Source of the DNA: Ancylostoma caninum
Taxonomy: Eukaryota; Nematoda; Chromadorea; Rhabditida; Ancylostomatidae
Reading direction: 5' to 3'
DNA: 64,000 nucleotides
Assembly: GCA_037903475.1 (NCBI GenBank)
Contig: JBAJFG010000344.1
Span: 1,488,001-1,552,000, forward strand
Below, piece by piece: positions 25,430-33,977 of the stretch; the first letter of the stretch is position 1, and every line of letters starts with the position of its first letter. The notes below the pieces were generated by a model that worked only from the letters and a program-made list of their open reading frames with translations, did not search any database and had not been told where the DNA came from. Made by a program: the position numbers and the translations under genes.

Positions 25430-25511
25430 GATCAGGTGGCCGAGTGGTTAAGGCGATGGACTGCTAATCCATTGGGGTTTCCCCGCGTGAGTTCGAATCT
25501 CATCCTGATCG
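25430..25511 (+). tRNA. tRNA-Ser(GCU), array unit 17
   Basis: Consensus tRNA; TTTT terminator; spacer type B. Confidence 0.95.
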
Positions 25512-25670
25512 AACCTTTTGCAAATGTGAAATCAGAGATGATTTTGGCCCCGGACCTCAAACAGATGAGTGGATCAGTAGGGGCTTCAATTTTGAGGCTA
25601 AAAATCGTAAAAAATCCTGCTGGAAAGAGCAAATTTCGACTCTGAGAATGGTGCTCGAAAAAGGCGGTGG

Positions 25671-25752
25671 GATCAGGTGGCCGAGTGGTTAAGGCGATGG
25701 ACTGCTAATCCATTGGGGTTTCCCCGCGTGAGTTCGAATCTCATCCTGATCG
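25671..25752 (+). tRNA. tRNA-Ser(GCU), array unit 18
   Basis: Consensus tRNA; proximal TTTC; spacer type A. Confidence 0.95.
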
Positions 25753-25911
25753 AACCTTTCGCAAATGTGAAATCAGAGACGATTTTGGCCCCTGACCTCA
25801 AACAGATGAGTGGATCGGTAGGGGCTTCAATTTTAAGGCTGAAAATCGTAAAAAATCCTGCTGGAAAGAGCAAATTTCGACTCTGAGAATGGTGCTCGAA
25901 AAAGGCGGTGG

Positions 25912-25993
25912 GATCAGGTGGCCGAGTGGTTAAGGCGATGGACTGCTAATCCATTGGGGTTTCCCCGCGTGAGTTCGAATCTCATCTTGATCG
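25912..25993 (+). tRNA. tRNA-Ser(GCU), array unit 19
   Basis: Shares the acceptor variant CTTGATC only with unit 1; TTTT terminator; spacer type B. Confidence 0.94.
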
Positions 25994-26152
25994 AACCTTT
26001 TGCAAATGTGAAATCAGAGATGATTTTGGCCCCGGACCTCAAACAGATGAGTGGATCAGTAGGGGCTTCAATTTTGAGGCTAAAAATCGTAAAAAATCCT
26101 GCTGGAAAGAGCAAATTTCGACTCTGAGAATGGTGCTCGAAAAAGGCGGTGG

Positions 26153-26234
26153 GATCAGGTGGCCGAGTGGTTAAGGCGATGGACTGCTAATCCATTCCGG
26201 GTTTCCCCGCGTGAGTTCGAATCTCATCCGATCG
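26153..26234 (+). tRNA. tRNA-Ser(GCU), array unit 20, damaged
   Basis: The variable arm reads CCGGG-TTT-CCCC instead of GGGG-TTT-CCCC, and the 3' acceptor strand lacks one T (CATCCGATCG), which shortens acceptor pairing. Anticodon and A/B boxes are intact. Proximal TTTC. Either a failing copy or a sequence error. Confidence 0.6.
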
Positions 26235-26395
26235 AACCTTTCGCAAATGTGAAATCAGAGACGATTTTGGCCCCTGACCTCAAACAGATGAGTGGATCGG
26301 TAGGGACTTTTATTTTTAAGGCTGAAAATCGTAAAAAATCCTGCTGGAAAGAGCAAATTTCGACTCTGAGAATGGGTGCTCGAAAAAGGCGGTGG

Positions 26396-26477
26396 GATCA
26401 GGTGGCCGAGTGGTTAAGGCGATGGACTGCTAATCCATTGGGGTTTCCCCGCGTGAGTTCGAATCTCATCCTGATCG
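26396..26477 (+). tRNA. tRNA-Ser(GCU), array unit 21
   Basis: Consensus tRNA with TTTT terminator. Its downstream spacer carries the array-edge sequence CGGTGTAATAAGTGATGATG before returning to type C. Confidence 0.93.
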
Positions 26478-26633
26478 AACCTTTTGCAAACGGTGTAATA
26501 AGTGATGATGCCCCCTGACCTCAAACAGATGAGTGGATCGGTAGGGGCTTCAATTTTAAGGCTGAAAATCGTAAAAAATCCTGCTGGAAAGAGCAATCTT
26601 CGACTCTGAGAATGGTGCTGAAAAAGGCGGTGG

Positions 26634-26717
26634 GATCAGGTGGCCGAGTGGTTAAGGCGATGGACTCTGCTTATCCATTGGGGTTTCCCCGCGTGAGTCC
26701 AAATCTCATCCTTATTT
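26634..26717 (+). pseudogene. tRNA-Ser pseudogene, array unit 22
   Basis: The anticodon arm holds an insertion (GGACTCTGCTTATCC), the T loop is changed to TCCAAAT so the B box is lost, and the 3' acceptor strand reads CTTATTTA and no longer pairs. It should be neither transcribed well nor folded. It is the only unit damaged at this many sites. Confidence 0.8.
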
Positions 26718-26876
26718 AACCTTTTGCAAATGTGAAATCAGAGATGATTTTGCCCCCTGACCTCAAACAGATGAGTGGATCGGTAGGGGCTTCAATTTTA
26801 AGGCTGAAAATCGTAAAAAATCCTGCTGGAAAGAGCAATCTTCGACTCTGAGAATGGTGCTCGAAAAAGGCGGTGG

Positions 26877-26958
26877 GATCAGGTGGCCGAGTGGTTAAGG
26901 CGATGGACTGCTAATCCATTGGGGTTTCCCCGCGTGAGTTCGAATCTCATCCTGATCG
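26877..26958 (+). tRNA. tRNA-Ser(GCU), array unit 23
   Basis: Consensus tRNA; TTTT terminator; spacer type C. Confidence 0.95.
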
Positions 26959-27116
26959 AACCTTTTGCAAATGTGAAATCAGAGATGATTTTGCCCCCTG
27001 ACCTCAAACAGATGAGTGGATCGGTAGGGGCTTCAATTTTAAGGCTGAAAATCGTAAAAAATCCTGCTGGAAAGAGCAATCTTCGACTCTGAGAATGGTG
27101 CTGAAAAAGGCGGTGG

Positions 27117-27201
27117 GATCAGGTGGCCGAGTGGTTAGAAGGCGTATGGACTGCTAATCCATTGGGGTTTCCCCGCGTGAGTTCGAATCTCATCCTGATC
27201 G
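27117..27201 (+). tRNA. tRNA-Ser(GCU), array unit 24, with insertions
   Basis: Of 85 nt: two extra bases in the D loop (GGTTAGAAGGC) and one T before the anticodon stem. Anticodon, variable and T arms are consensus. Proximal TTCT; spacer type D with further indels. Function uncertain. Confidence 0.65.
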
Positions 27202-27359
27202 AACCTTCTGCAAATGTGAAATCAGAGATGATTTTGGCCCCGACCTCAAACAGATGAGTGGATCCGTAGAGGCTTCAATTTCGAGGTCAAAAATCCTGCG
27301 GAACCCCTGTTGGGAAGAGCAGACTTCGACTCTGAGAATGGTGCTGAAAAAGGCGGTGG

Positions 27360-27441
27360 GATCAGGTGGCCGAGTGGTTAAGGCGATGGACTGCTAATCC
27401 ATTGGGGTTTCCCCGCGTGAGTTCGAATCTCATCCTGATCG
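27360..27441 (+). tRNA. tRNA-Ser(GCU), array unit 25
   Basis: Consensus tRNA; TTTT terminator; spacer type C ending AGACTTCG as in type D, a recombinant appearance. Confidence 0.95.
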
Positions 27442-27600
27442 AACCTTTTGCAAATGTGAAATCAGAGATGATTTTGCCCCCTGACCTCAAACAGATGAGT
27501 GGATCGGTAGGGGCTTCAATTTTAAGGCTGAAAATCGTAAAAAATCCTGCTGGAAAGAGCAGACTTCGACTCTGAGAATGGTGCTCGAAAAAGGCGGTGG

Positions 27601-27682
27601 GATCAGGTGGCCGAGTGGTTAAGGCGATGGACTGCTAATCCATTGGGGTTTCCCCGCGTGAGTTCGAATCTCATCCTGATCG
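27601..27682 (+). tRNA. tRNA-Ser(GCU), array unit 26
   Basis: Consensus tRNA; TTTT terminator; spacer type A with single-base deletions, so the period drops to 239. Confidence 0.95.
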
Positions 27683-27839
27683 AACCTTTTGCAAATGTGA
27701 AATCAGAGACGATTTTGGCCCCTGACCTCAAACAGATGAGTGGATCGGTAGGGGCTTCAATTTTAGGCTGAAAATCGTAAAAAATCCTGCTGGAAAGAGC
27801 AAATTTCGACTCTAGAATGGTGCTCGAAAAAGGCGGTGG

Positions 27840-27921
27840 GATCAGGTGGCCGAGTGGTTAAGGCGATGGACTGCTAATCCATTGGGGTTTCCCCGCGTGA
27901 GTTCGAATCTCATCCTGATCG
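27840..27921 (+). tRNA. tRNA-Ser(GCU), array unit 27
   Basis: Consensus tRNA; TTTT terminator; spacer type A. Confidence 0.95.
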
Positions 27922-28080
27922 AACCTTTTGCAAATGTGAAATCAGAGACGATTTTGGCCCCTGACCTCAAACAGATGAGTGGATCGGTAGGGGCTTCAAT
28001 TTTAAGGCTGAAAATCGTAAAAAATCCTGCTGGAAAGAGCAAATTTCGACTCTGAGAATGGTGCTCGAAAAAGGCGGTGG

Positions 28081-28162
28081 GATCAGGTGGCCGAGTGGTT
28101 AAGGCGATGGACTGCTAATCCATTGGGGTTTCCCCGCGTGAGTTCGAATCTCATCCTGATCG
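28081..28162 (+). tRNA. tRNA-Ser(GCU), array unit 28
   Basis: Consensus tRNA; proximal TTTC; spacer type A. Confidence 0.95.
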
Positions 28163-28321
28163 AACCTTTCGCAAATGTGAAATCAGAGACGATTTTGGCC
28201 CCTGACCTCAAACAGATGAGTGGATCGGTAGGGGCTTCAATTTTAAGGCTGAAAATCGTAAAAAATCCTGCTGGAAAGAGCAAATTTCGACTCTGAGAAT
28301 GGTGCTCGAAAAAGGCGGTGG

Positions 28322-28403
28322 GATCAGGTGGCCGAGTGGTTAAGGCGATGGACTGCTAATCCATTGGGGTTTCCCCGCGTGAGTTCGAATCTCATCCTGA
28401 TCG
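28322..28403 (+). tRNA. tRNA-Ser(GCU), array unit 29
   Basis: Consensus tRNA; TTTT terminator; spacer like A but with GATGATTTTGG. Confidence 0.95.
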
Positions 28404-28561
28404 AACCTTTTGCAAATGTGAAATCAGAGATGATTTTGGCCCCTGACCTCAAACAGATGAGTGGATCGGTAGGGGCTTCAATTTTAAGGCTGAAAATCGT
28501 AAAAAATCCTGCTGGAAAGAGCAAATTTCGACTCTGAGAATGGTGCTGAAAAAGGCGGTGG

Positions 28562-28643
28562 GATCAGGTGGCCGAGTGGTTAAGGCGATGGACTGCTAAT
28601 CCATTGGGGTTTCCCCGCGTGAGTTCGAATCTCATCCTGATCG
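28562..28643 (+). tRNA. tRNA-Ser(GCU), array unit 30
   Basis: Consensus tRNA; proximal TTTC. The spacer ends AAAAATGCAGTGC, unique in the array. Confidence 0.95.
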
Positions 28644-28802
28644 AACCTTTCGCAAATGTGAAATCAGAGACGATTTTGGCCCCTGACCTCAAACAGATGA
28701 GTGGATCGGTAGGGGCTTCAATTTTAAGGCTGAAAATCGTAAAAAATCCTGCTGGAAAGAGCAACCTTCGACTCTGAGAATGGTGCTCGAAAAATGCAGT
28801 GC

Positions 28803-28884
28803 GATCAGGTGGCCGAGTGGTTAAGGCGATGGACTGCTAATCCATTGGGGTTTCCCCGCGTGAGTTCGAATCTCATCCTGATCG
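28803..28884 (+). tRNA. tRNA-Ser(GCU), array unit 31
   Basis: Consensus tRNA; TTTT terminator; first spacer of the right-end type E (AAATGCGAAATC). Confidence 0.95.
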
Positions 28885-29043
28885 AACCTTTTGCAAATGC
28901 GAAATCAGAGATGATTTTGGCCCCTGACCTCAAACAGATGAGTGGATCGGTAGGGGCTTCAATTTTAAGGCTGAAAATCGTAAAAAATCCTGCTGGAAAG
29001 AGCAAATTTCGACTCTGAGAATGGTGCTCGAAAAAGGCGGTGG

Positions 29044-29125
29044 GATCAGGTGGCCGAGTGGTTAAGGCGATGGACTGCTAATCCATTGGGGTTTCCCCGC
29101 GTGAGTTCGAATATCATCCTGATCG
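29044..29125 (+). tRNA. tRNA-Ser(GCU), array unit 32
   Basis: One base differs: the T stem 3' strand is ATCAT instead of CTCAT, leaving a G-A mismatch next to the T loop and altering the B box end. TTTT terminator; type E spacer. Confidence 0.85.
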
Positions 29126-29284
29126 AACCTTTTACAAATGCGAAATCAGAGATGATTTTGGCCCCTGACCTCAAACAGATGAGTGGATCGGTAGGGGCTT
29201 CAATTTTGAGGCTAAAAATCGTAAAAAATCCTGCTGGAAAGAGCAAATTTCGACTCTGAGAATGGTGCTCGAAAAAGGCGGTGG

Positions 29285-29366
29285 GATCAGGTGGCCGAGT
29301 GGTTAAGGCGATGGACTGCTAATCCATTGGGGTTTCCCCGCGTGAGTTCGAATCTCATCCTGATCG
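29285..29366 (+). tRNA. tRNA-Ser(GCU), array unit 33
   Basis: Consensus tRNA; TTTT terminator; spacer type A. Confidence 0.95.
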
Positions 29367-29525
29367 AACCTTTTGCAAATGTGAAATCAGAGACGATTTT
29401 GGCCCCTGACCTCAAACAGATGAGTGGATCGGTAGGGGCTTCAATTTTAAGGCTGAAAATCGTAAAAAATCCTGCTGGAAAGAGCAAATTTCGACTCTGA
29501 GAATGGTGCTCGAAAAAGGCGGTGG

Positions 29526-29607
29526 GATCAGGTGGCCGAGTGGTTAAGGCGATGGACTGCTAATCCATTGGGGTTTCCCCGCGTGAGTTCGAATCTCATC
29601 CTGATCG
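29526..29607 (+). tRNA. tRNA-Ser(GCU), array unit 34
   Basis: Consensus tRNA; TTTT terminator; spacer ends AAAAAGACGG, the right-end form. Confidence 0.95.
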
Positions 29608-29766
29608 AACCTTTTGCAAATGTGAAATCAGAGATGATTTTGGCCCCTGACCTCAAACAGATGAGTGGATCGGTAGGGGCTTCAATTTTAAGGCTGAAAA
29701 TCGTAAAAAATCCTGCTGGAAAGAGCAAACTTCGACTCTGAGAATGGTGCTCGAAAAAGACGGTGG

Positions 29767-29848
29767 GATCAGGTGGCCGAGTGGTTAAGGCGATGGACTG
29801 CTAATCCATTGGGGTTTCCTCGCGTGAGTTCGAATCTCATCCTGATCG
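29767..29848 (+). tRNA. tRNA-Ser(GCU), array unit 35
   Basis: Variable-arm 3' strand is CCTC instead of CCCC, still pairable through G-U. TTTT terminator; type E spacer. Confidence 0.93.
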
Positions 29849-30007
29849 AACCTTTTGCAAATGCGAAATCAGAGATGATTTTGGCCTCTGACCTCAAACA
29901 GATGAATGGATCGGTAGGGGCTTCAATTTTAAGGCTGAAAATCGTAAAAAATCCTGCTGGAAAGAGCAAACTTCGACACTGAGAATGGTGCTCGAAAAAG
30001 ACGGTGG

Positions 30008-30089
30008 GATCAGGTGGCCGAGTGGTTAAGGCGATGGACTGCTAATCCATTGGGGTTTCCCCGCGTGAGTTCGAATCTCATCCTGATCG
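30008..30089 (+). tRNA. tRNA-Ser(GCU), array unit 36
   Basis: Consensus tRNA; TTTT terminator; type E spacer. Confidence 0.95.
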
Positions 30090-30248
30090 AACCTTTTGCA
30101 AATGCGAAATCAGAGATGATTTTGGCCCTGGACCTCAAACAGATGAGTGGATCGGTAGGGGCTTCAATTTTAAGGCTGAAAATCGTAAAAAATCCTGCTG
30201 GAAAGAGCAAACTTCGACTCTGAGAATGGTGCTCGAAAAAGACGGTGG

Positions 30249-30330
30249 GATCAGGTGGCCGAGTGGTTAAGGCGATGGACTGCTAATCCATTGGGGTTTC
30301 CCCGCGTGAGTTCGAATCTCATCCTGATCG
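30249..30330 (+). tRNA. tRNA-Ser(GCU), array unit 37
   Basis: Consensus tRNA; TTTT terminator; spacer with a small deletion (GTGACAAGAGACG). Confidence 0.95.
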
Positions 30331-30488
30331 AACCTTTTGCAAATGTGACAAGAGACGATTTTGGCCTCTGACCTCAAACAGATGAGTGGATCGGTAGGGG
30401 CTTCAATTTTAAGGCTGAAAAATCGTAAAAAATCCTGCTGGAAAGAGCAAACTTCGACTCTGAGAATGGTGCTCGAAAAAGGCGGTGG

Positions 30489-30570
30489 GATCAGGTGGCC
30501 GAGTGGTTAAGGCGATGGACTGCTAATCCATTGGGGGTTCCCCGCGTGAGTTCGAATCTCATCCTGATCG
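30489..30570 (+). tRNA. tRNA-Ser(GCU), array unit 38
   Basis: Variable-arm loop changed from TTT to GTT (GGGGGTTCCCC); stem intact. TTTT terminator; type E spacer. Confidence 0.94.
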
Positions 30571-30729
30571 AACCTTTTGCAAATGCGAAATCAGAGATGA
30601 TTTTGGCCCTGGACCTCAAACAGATGAGTGGATCGGTAGGGGCTTCAATTTTAAGGCTGAAAATCGTAAAAAATCCTGCTGGAAAGAGCAAACTTCGACA
30701 CTGAGAATGGTGCTCGAAAAAGACGGTGG

Positions 30730-30811
30730 GATCAGGTGGCCGAGTGGTTAAGGCGATGGACTGCTAATCCATTGGGGTTTCCCCGCGTGAGTTCGAATCT
30801 CATCCTGATCG
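30730..30811 (+). tRNA. tRNA-Ser(GCU), array unit 39, last copy
   Basis: Consensus tRNA with TTTT terminator. Downstream sequence leaves the repeat at about 30825 with CGGTGTAATAAGTGATGATG. Confidence 0.95.
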
Positions 30812-30844
30812 AACCTTTTGCAAACGGTGTAATAAGTGATGATG

Positions 30845-31350
30845 CGGGACCTTGGATCAGTTTTGAATCTTTATAGGGACAATTTCTTAAGTGCTGCATT
30901 TGATTTTATGTTATGAACACTTTTGCAGTGTATTTATGAGCGGTTGCAGAGCGTGTGTGTTCTTAAATCTTGATGTGTTTCCACAGTGATGATAACGAAA
31001 ACAGAATGGGTAATTTGGCGCCGGTGAGTCTGCCCTACTTTATTAGCTGTTTGCTTCTGTGTGTCTTCATTTACATGGTCAGAACCCTCCTATTTTTATT
31101 GCTGCAGTATTTTCCTTCCTTTTACTCTCTCCTCTTTCGCTCTTCACCTTTCACTTCGTCCTTGAGTGGGGCTTACGTGGGAGCAGGTGCCATTTCCCTA
31201 GTGGCGTGCATTTTCTCCAAATCACGGTGTTATCTTTGTGATTACTGTTCATTGCTCCTGTGCACTTTTATTTGCAGACTCGACCTCGGTCTCAGCGTGT
31301 TTATCGCATATCCGCTCTGACTTGCCAGTCGACTCAGGACATAACACTTC
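30845..31350. other. Junction between tRNA array and collagen gene B
   Basis: Unique, T-rich sequence. A 116-codon hydrophobic ORF (30970-31320) overlaps the collagen upstream region. It has no recognisable family and is probably chance. Confidence 0.5.
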
Positions 31351-31356
31351 GACCCC

Positions 31357-31364
31357 TATAAAAA
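31357..31364 (+). promoter_or_regulatory. TATA box of collagen gene B
   Basis: TATAAAAA after GACCCC, 58 bases before the ATG; matches the boxes of genes A and C in sequence and context. Confidence 0.75.
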
Positions 31365-31421
31365 GACCGAAAAAATTTCCCCGGTCATCTGCCACTTACG
31401 CCTCCCTGCCAAAACGCGGCG

Positions 31422-32759
31422 ATGCATGACGAGAAGGTCATTGTGAGCATCGCCTCCACCTGTTCGCTAATAGCGACAATCGTTTATCTAGTTGTCGCTC
31501 AACGACTCTACGACACTATTCACCAGACGTACGATGATGTGATCGACGGCGTTACGGTATTTCGCGTCGAGACCGACACGGTTTGGAGTGAAATTATGGA
31601 CATGCAGACCGCTCTGATGCCGCCGTCGGAACCACGCGAGAATCCATTCGAGTCCTTCTTTCGCAGTAAGAGGCAGGCGCGTGGATTACCTGCGTGGTGC
31701 CACTGCGAGCCGCTGAAACCGAGGTGTCGCCCTGGCCCGCCTGGACCACCTGGACCGCCAGGAGCAAGGGGTAAGCTTTTTTATGCCAGTCCTGTGGGAG
31801 GATATTGGGGGCCCTATTGTTTTTTTTTTGTATTTTTCAGTTTTGCTCAACCTTTATTTTTTTGAGTTTTTTAGAATTCAAAAATAGTACCTCCTATATT
31901 TGAGAATTTTCCCGGTTAGTGTCCTGTCAAAAATTAAACAGGCTCATCCTCACTTATCCCGCCGTTCCTTTGCGTAATAGGCATGGCCGTGGGCGTGGCT
32001 TATTACGCAAATTATGACATGGGCCCTGGATCATTCAAAATATTGTCCGAACCCACGGTCTTTTGTTCTTCACGCCTATTTTTGACTGCCCGGTCATTTT
32101 TTGTAGTGGCTTGCTCGATTAGGTCCCGACCACCGCCTTGTAAGCAACATGAATGAATAAATAGGTAAACAAATGAGTGAATCCCTCTCAATCCCTATTT
32201 TTCAGGACCACCAGGACCACCCGGTGAACGTGGTCGCGACTTCGTCGGTGTCGTGACGCCCATCGTCTGCCCTGCCGCTCCAACTGCATGCATCAGATGC
32301 CCACCCGGACCACGAGGACCTCCCGGCCAGCCGGGTGGGCTAGGACCAAAAGGCCCCTCTGGTGCGCCAGGGCCTCGTGGTCCCCCTGGCAAAGGTGGCG
32401 TTCCTGGTCCCATGGGTTCGATGGGAGGTCCTGGAAAACCTGGACCACAAGGACAACCAGGCAAACCAGGCGCACCAGGCAGCGCAGGAACAAAAGCCGT
32501 TGGTAGACCAGGCCCCCAGGGAGCACCAGGGCCTCGAGGTGTTGCTGGCAAACGCGGACTGAAGGGGAAACCTGGTCGTCTTGGTGTAGGTGCGCCTGGA
32601 AGACCGGGAGGTCGTGGCGCGCCGGGACGACCTGGGCCAGCTGGTCAGCCTGGACGACCTGGTGCGCGAGGTATGCCTGGAGGTGACTCCGCCTACTGTC
32701 CATGTCCGCCTCGAACGTTGACGTATGCTTTTCAGCATCGGCGTAATTTAGTGAATTAG
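31422..32759 (+). CDS. Nematode cuticle collagen (gene B), two exons
   Basis: Predicted 300-residue secreted cuticle collagen. Exons are 31422-31770 and 32206-32759 (stop TAG). The 435-bp phase-1 intron (GTAAGC..TTTTCAG) splits a glycine codon in the first Gly-X-Y block. Seen: start MHDEK, hydrophobic anchor at about 6-28, FRVETDTVW near 48-56, furin-type RSKR at 81-84, cysteines in [15 protein letters not shown], first Gly-X-Y block from about 104, [14 protein letters not shown], the main Gly-X-Y domain and the tail [10 protein letters not shown]. Furin-type processing, disulphide bonding and assembly in the cuticle are known for the family. The KGRG interruption of genes A and C is absent here (TKAVGRPG). 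It converges on gene C and starts about 0.6 kb after the tRNA array; nothing indicates co-regulation. Confidence 0.95.
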
Positions 32760-32783
32760 GTGTTAGTGTTGTTAATTGGTCCG

Positions 32784-32789
32784 AATAAA
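32784..32789 (+). promoter_or_regulatory. Polyadenylation signal of collagen gene B
   Basis: AATAAA 25 bases after the stop codon, followed by GT-rich sequence. Confidence 0.7.
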
Positions 32790-32799
32790 TGTTGCACTG

Positions 32800-33651
32800 C
32801 ACTTACTACATATTTGGCAATGTGTATAGAAGCAAAATGTTTTTCTTGAGTAATTTTTCAAGATCCTGGTTTCGGTACTCATGGAACTGTTAAAACGATG
32901 TTCATTCTAGAAAAAGAATTGATATTTGTGCCGCTAATCGAATTTGCTGACCTTGTACTTGGTACTATTTACTGGTTCAACTCGTTAAAAAGTGCTGCAC
33001 TCTTGGGTTGTTCATTTAAGCCCGTATTGAATCGTTTGGGAAGGACCCGATTTTCTGAATTTACTAAATCCCACGCATACATTCGCGTCGCTAGAATGTG
33101 AAAATTTCCGCTGGATTCGCGAGATTCGAGGCTTTGCGGGAATTTTCGCATGTTTTAAGCTCGCTCGATAACGTTGGGTTGCACCGAAGAAAAGACAGGA
33201 GCTGTGAAATCCCAAGGTAAGGCAGAGTCCTCAAATTCGGTGGTCTCAGGCCTCATTGCTAGAAAAATGAAACGCAGCCGGTTGCTGAATATGCTGGCAA
33301 AGGGGAAGAAACCACTTCCACATGAGGGGATGCAGCATCCATGGTAGTGGATAGGTCGAGAATGTGATCAGACTGAGATGATGAGCGATAGTTCAACAAA
33401 CGCGGATCCTAACCAACGAAAATGCCTGCGGGATGCCTTATGAGCTCCAATGTGAGACTGGTGTGTAGCACTCTTACTCCGTTATGTCATGACATTGCCT
33501 TGAGAGATATAGCAGCTCTTGGATCACGTCGCCAGCAGATTTGCGCTCTTGGTTTCCTCCTCTAAAGATATAGTCCTCCATTATCAGTGGAGCATGATCC
33601 ACCCACTTTTTTTCCATAATTTACCCTAAAAATTACCATGATTCATCTCAG
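32800..33651. other. No recognisable feature
   Basis: Intergenic; no gene or repeat that I can support. Confidence 0.45.
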
Positions 33652-33977
33652 AAATTTATGCAAAACATTGCCGGATGCCTTCCTGGACTACCCGAAGGAG
33701 ATCACGGGGGACGTTCCAAGCAGTGAACCCCAAACACTGCGATACTTAACTCTGGATCTCCAACGGAGTGGAACCAGCGATAGGGACAGATTGCAATCTG
33801 CCGCTCTAACCACTGAGCCATCCGGGCTACTTTTTATGTTGGTGTTTGTTAGATAACTGCAGCAGCCGTAGGCAGCATACTATATGTATTTGCAAAACGG
33901 GGGCACAGGGCAGGATTTGATCCCCTGACCACCACAACGTCGATCATTCGCTCAACCCACGGAACTATGCGTGCACG
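33652..33977 (-). mobile_element. SINE-like element with two tRNA-like modules, copy 1
   Basis: 326 bp, colinear over its whole length with 54463-54788 at high identity. On the minus strand the 5' end is tRNA-like, with a B box (GGATCAAATCC); its A box (TAGTTCCGTGGG) is altered. A second tRNA-like module follows after about 75 bp (TGGCTCAGTGGTTAGAGC, then GGTTCCACTCC), then a unique tail. Internal Pol III boxes and dispersed equal-length copies indicate a SINE. The second B box is weak, and its anticodon arm has a 6-base loop, so neither module is a working tRNA. Confidence 0.7.

Larger units (their letters stand above)
21484..30824 (+). repeat. Tandem array of 39 tRNA-Ser(GCU) units, period about 241 bp
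   Basis: A 241-bp unit (82-bp tRNA gene plus 159-bp spacer) repeats head-to-tail 39 times, after a partial spacer at the left edge. The first 19 units keep an exact 241-bp period; later steps vary from 238 to 243. Spacers fall into types: A (GAGACGATTTTGG), B (GGCCCCGGACC with GATCAGTAGG), C (TTTTGCCCCCTGACC), D (ACCTTCTGC with GATCCGTAGAGG) and a right-end type E (AAATGCGAAATC, AAAAAGACGG). A D-C-B order recurs at units 5-7, 8-10 and 15-17. Units 20-27 hold most indels. Open frames of 66-119 codons on both strands are a by-product of the repeat. Confidence 0.97.

Noticed and set aside
21576..30704. Repeated 66-119 codon ORFs on both strands across the tRNA array
   Set aside because: They translate the tRNA gene and spacer, start at GTG or within the repeat, and recur because the 241-bp unit recurs. 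The DNA is explained by tRNA genes.
21484..30824. CRISPR-like repeat-spacer pattern
   Set aside because: Repeat and spacer are both conserved between units and the constant part is a tRNA; the genome is eukaryotic.
33770..33830. tRNA-Cys(GCA)-like gene on the minus strand
   Set aside because: The anticodon region is CAGATTGCAATCTG with a six-base loop, the B box is altered, and the segment is an internal part of a repeated 326-bp element.
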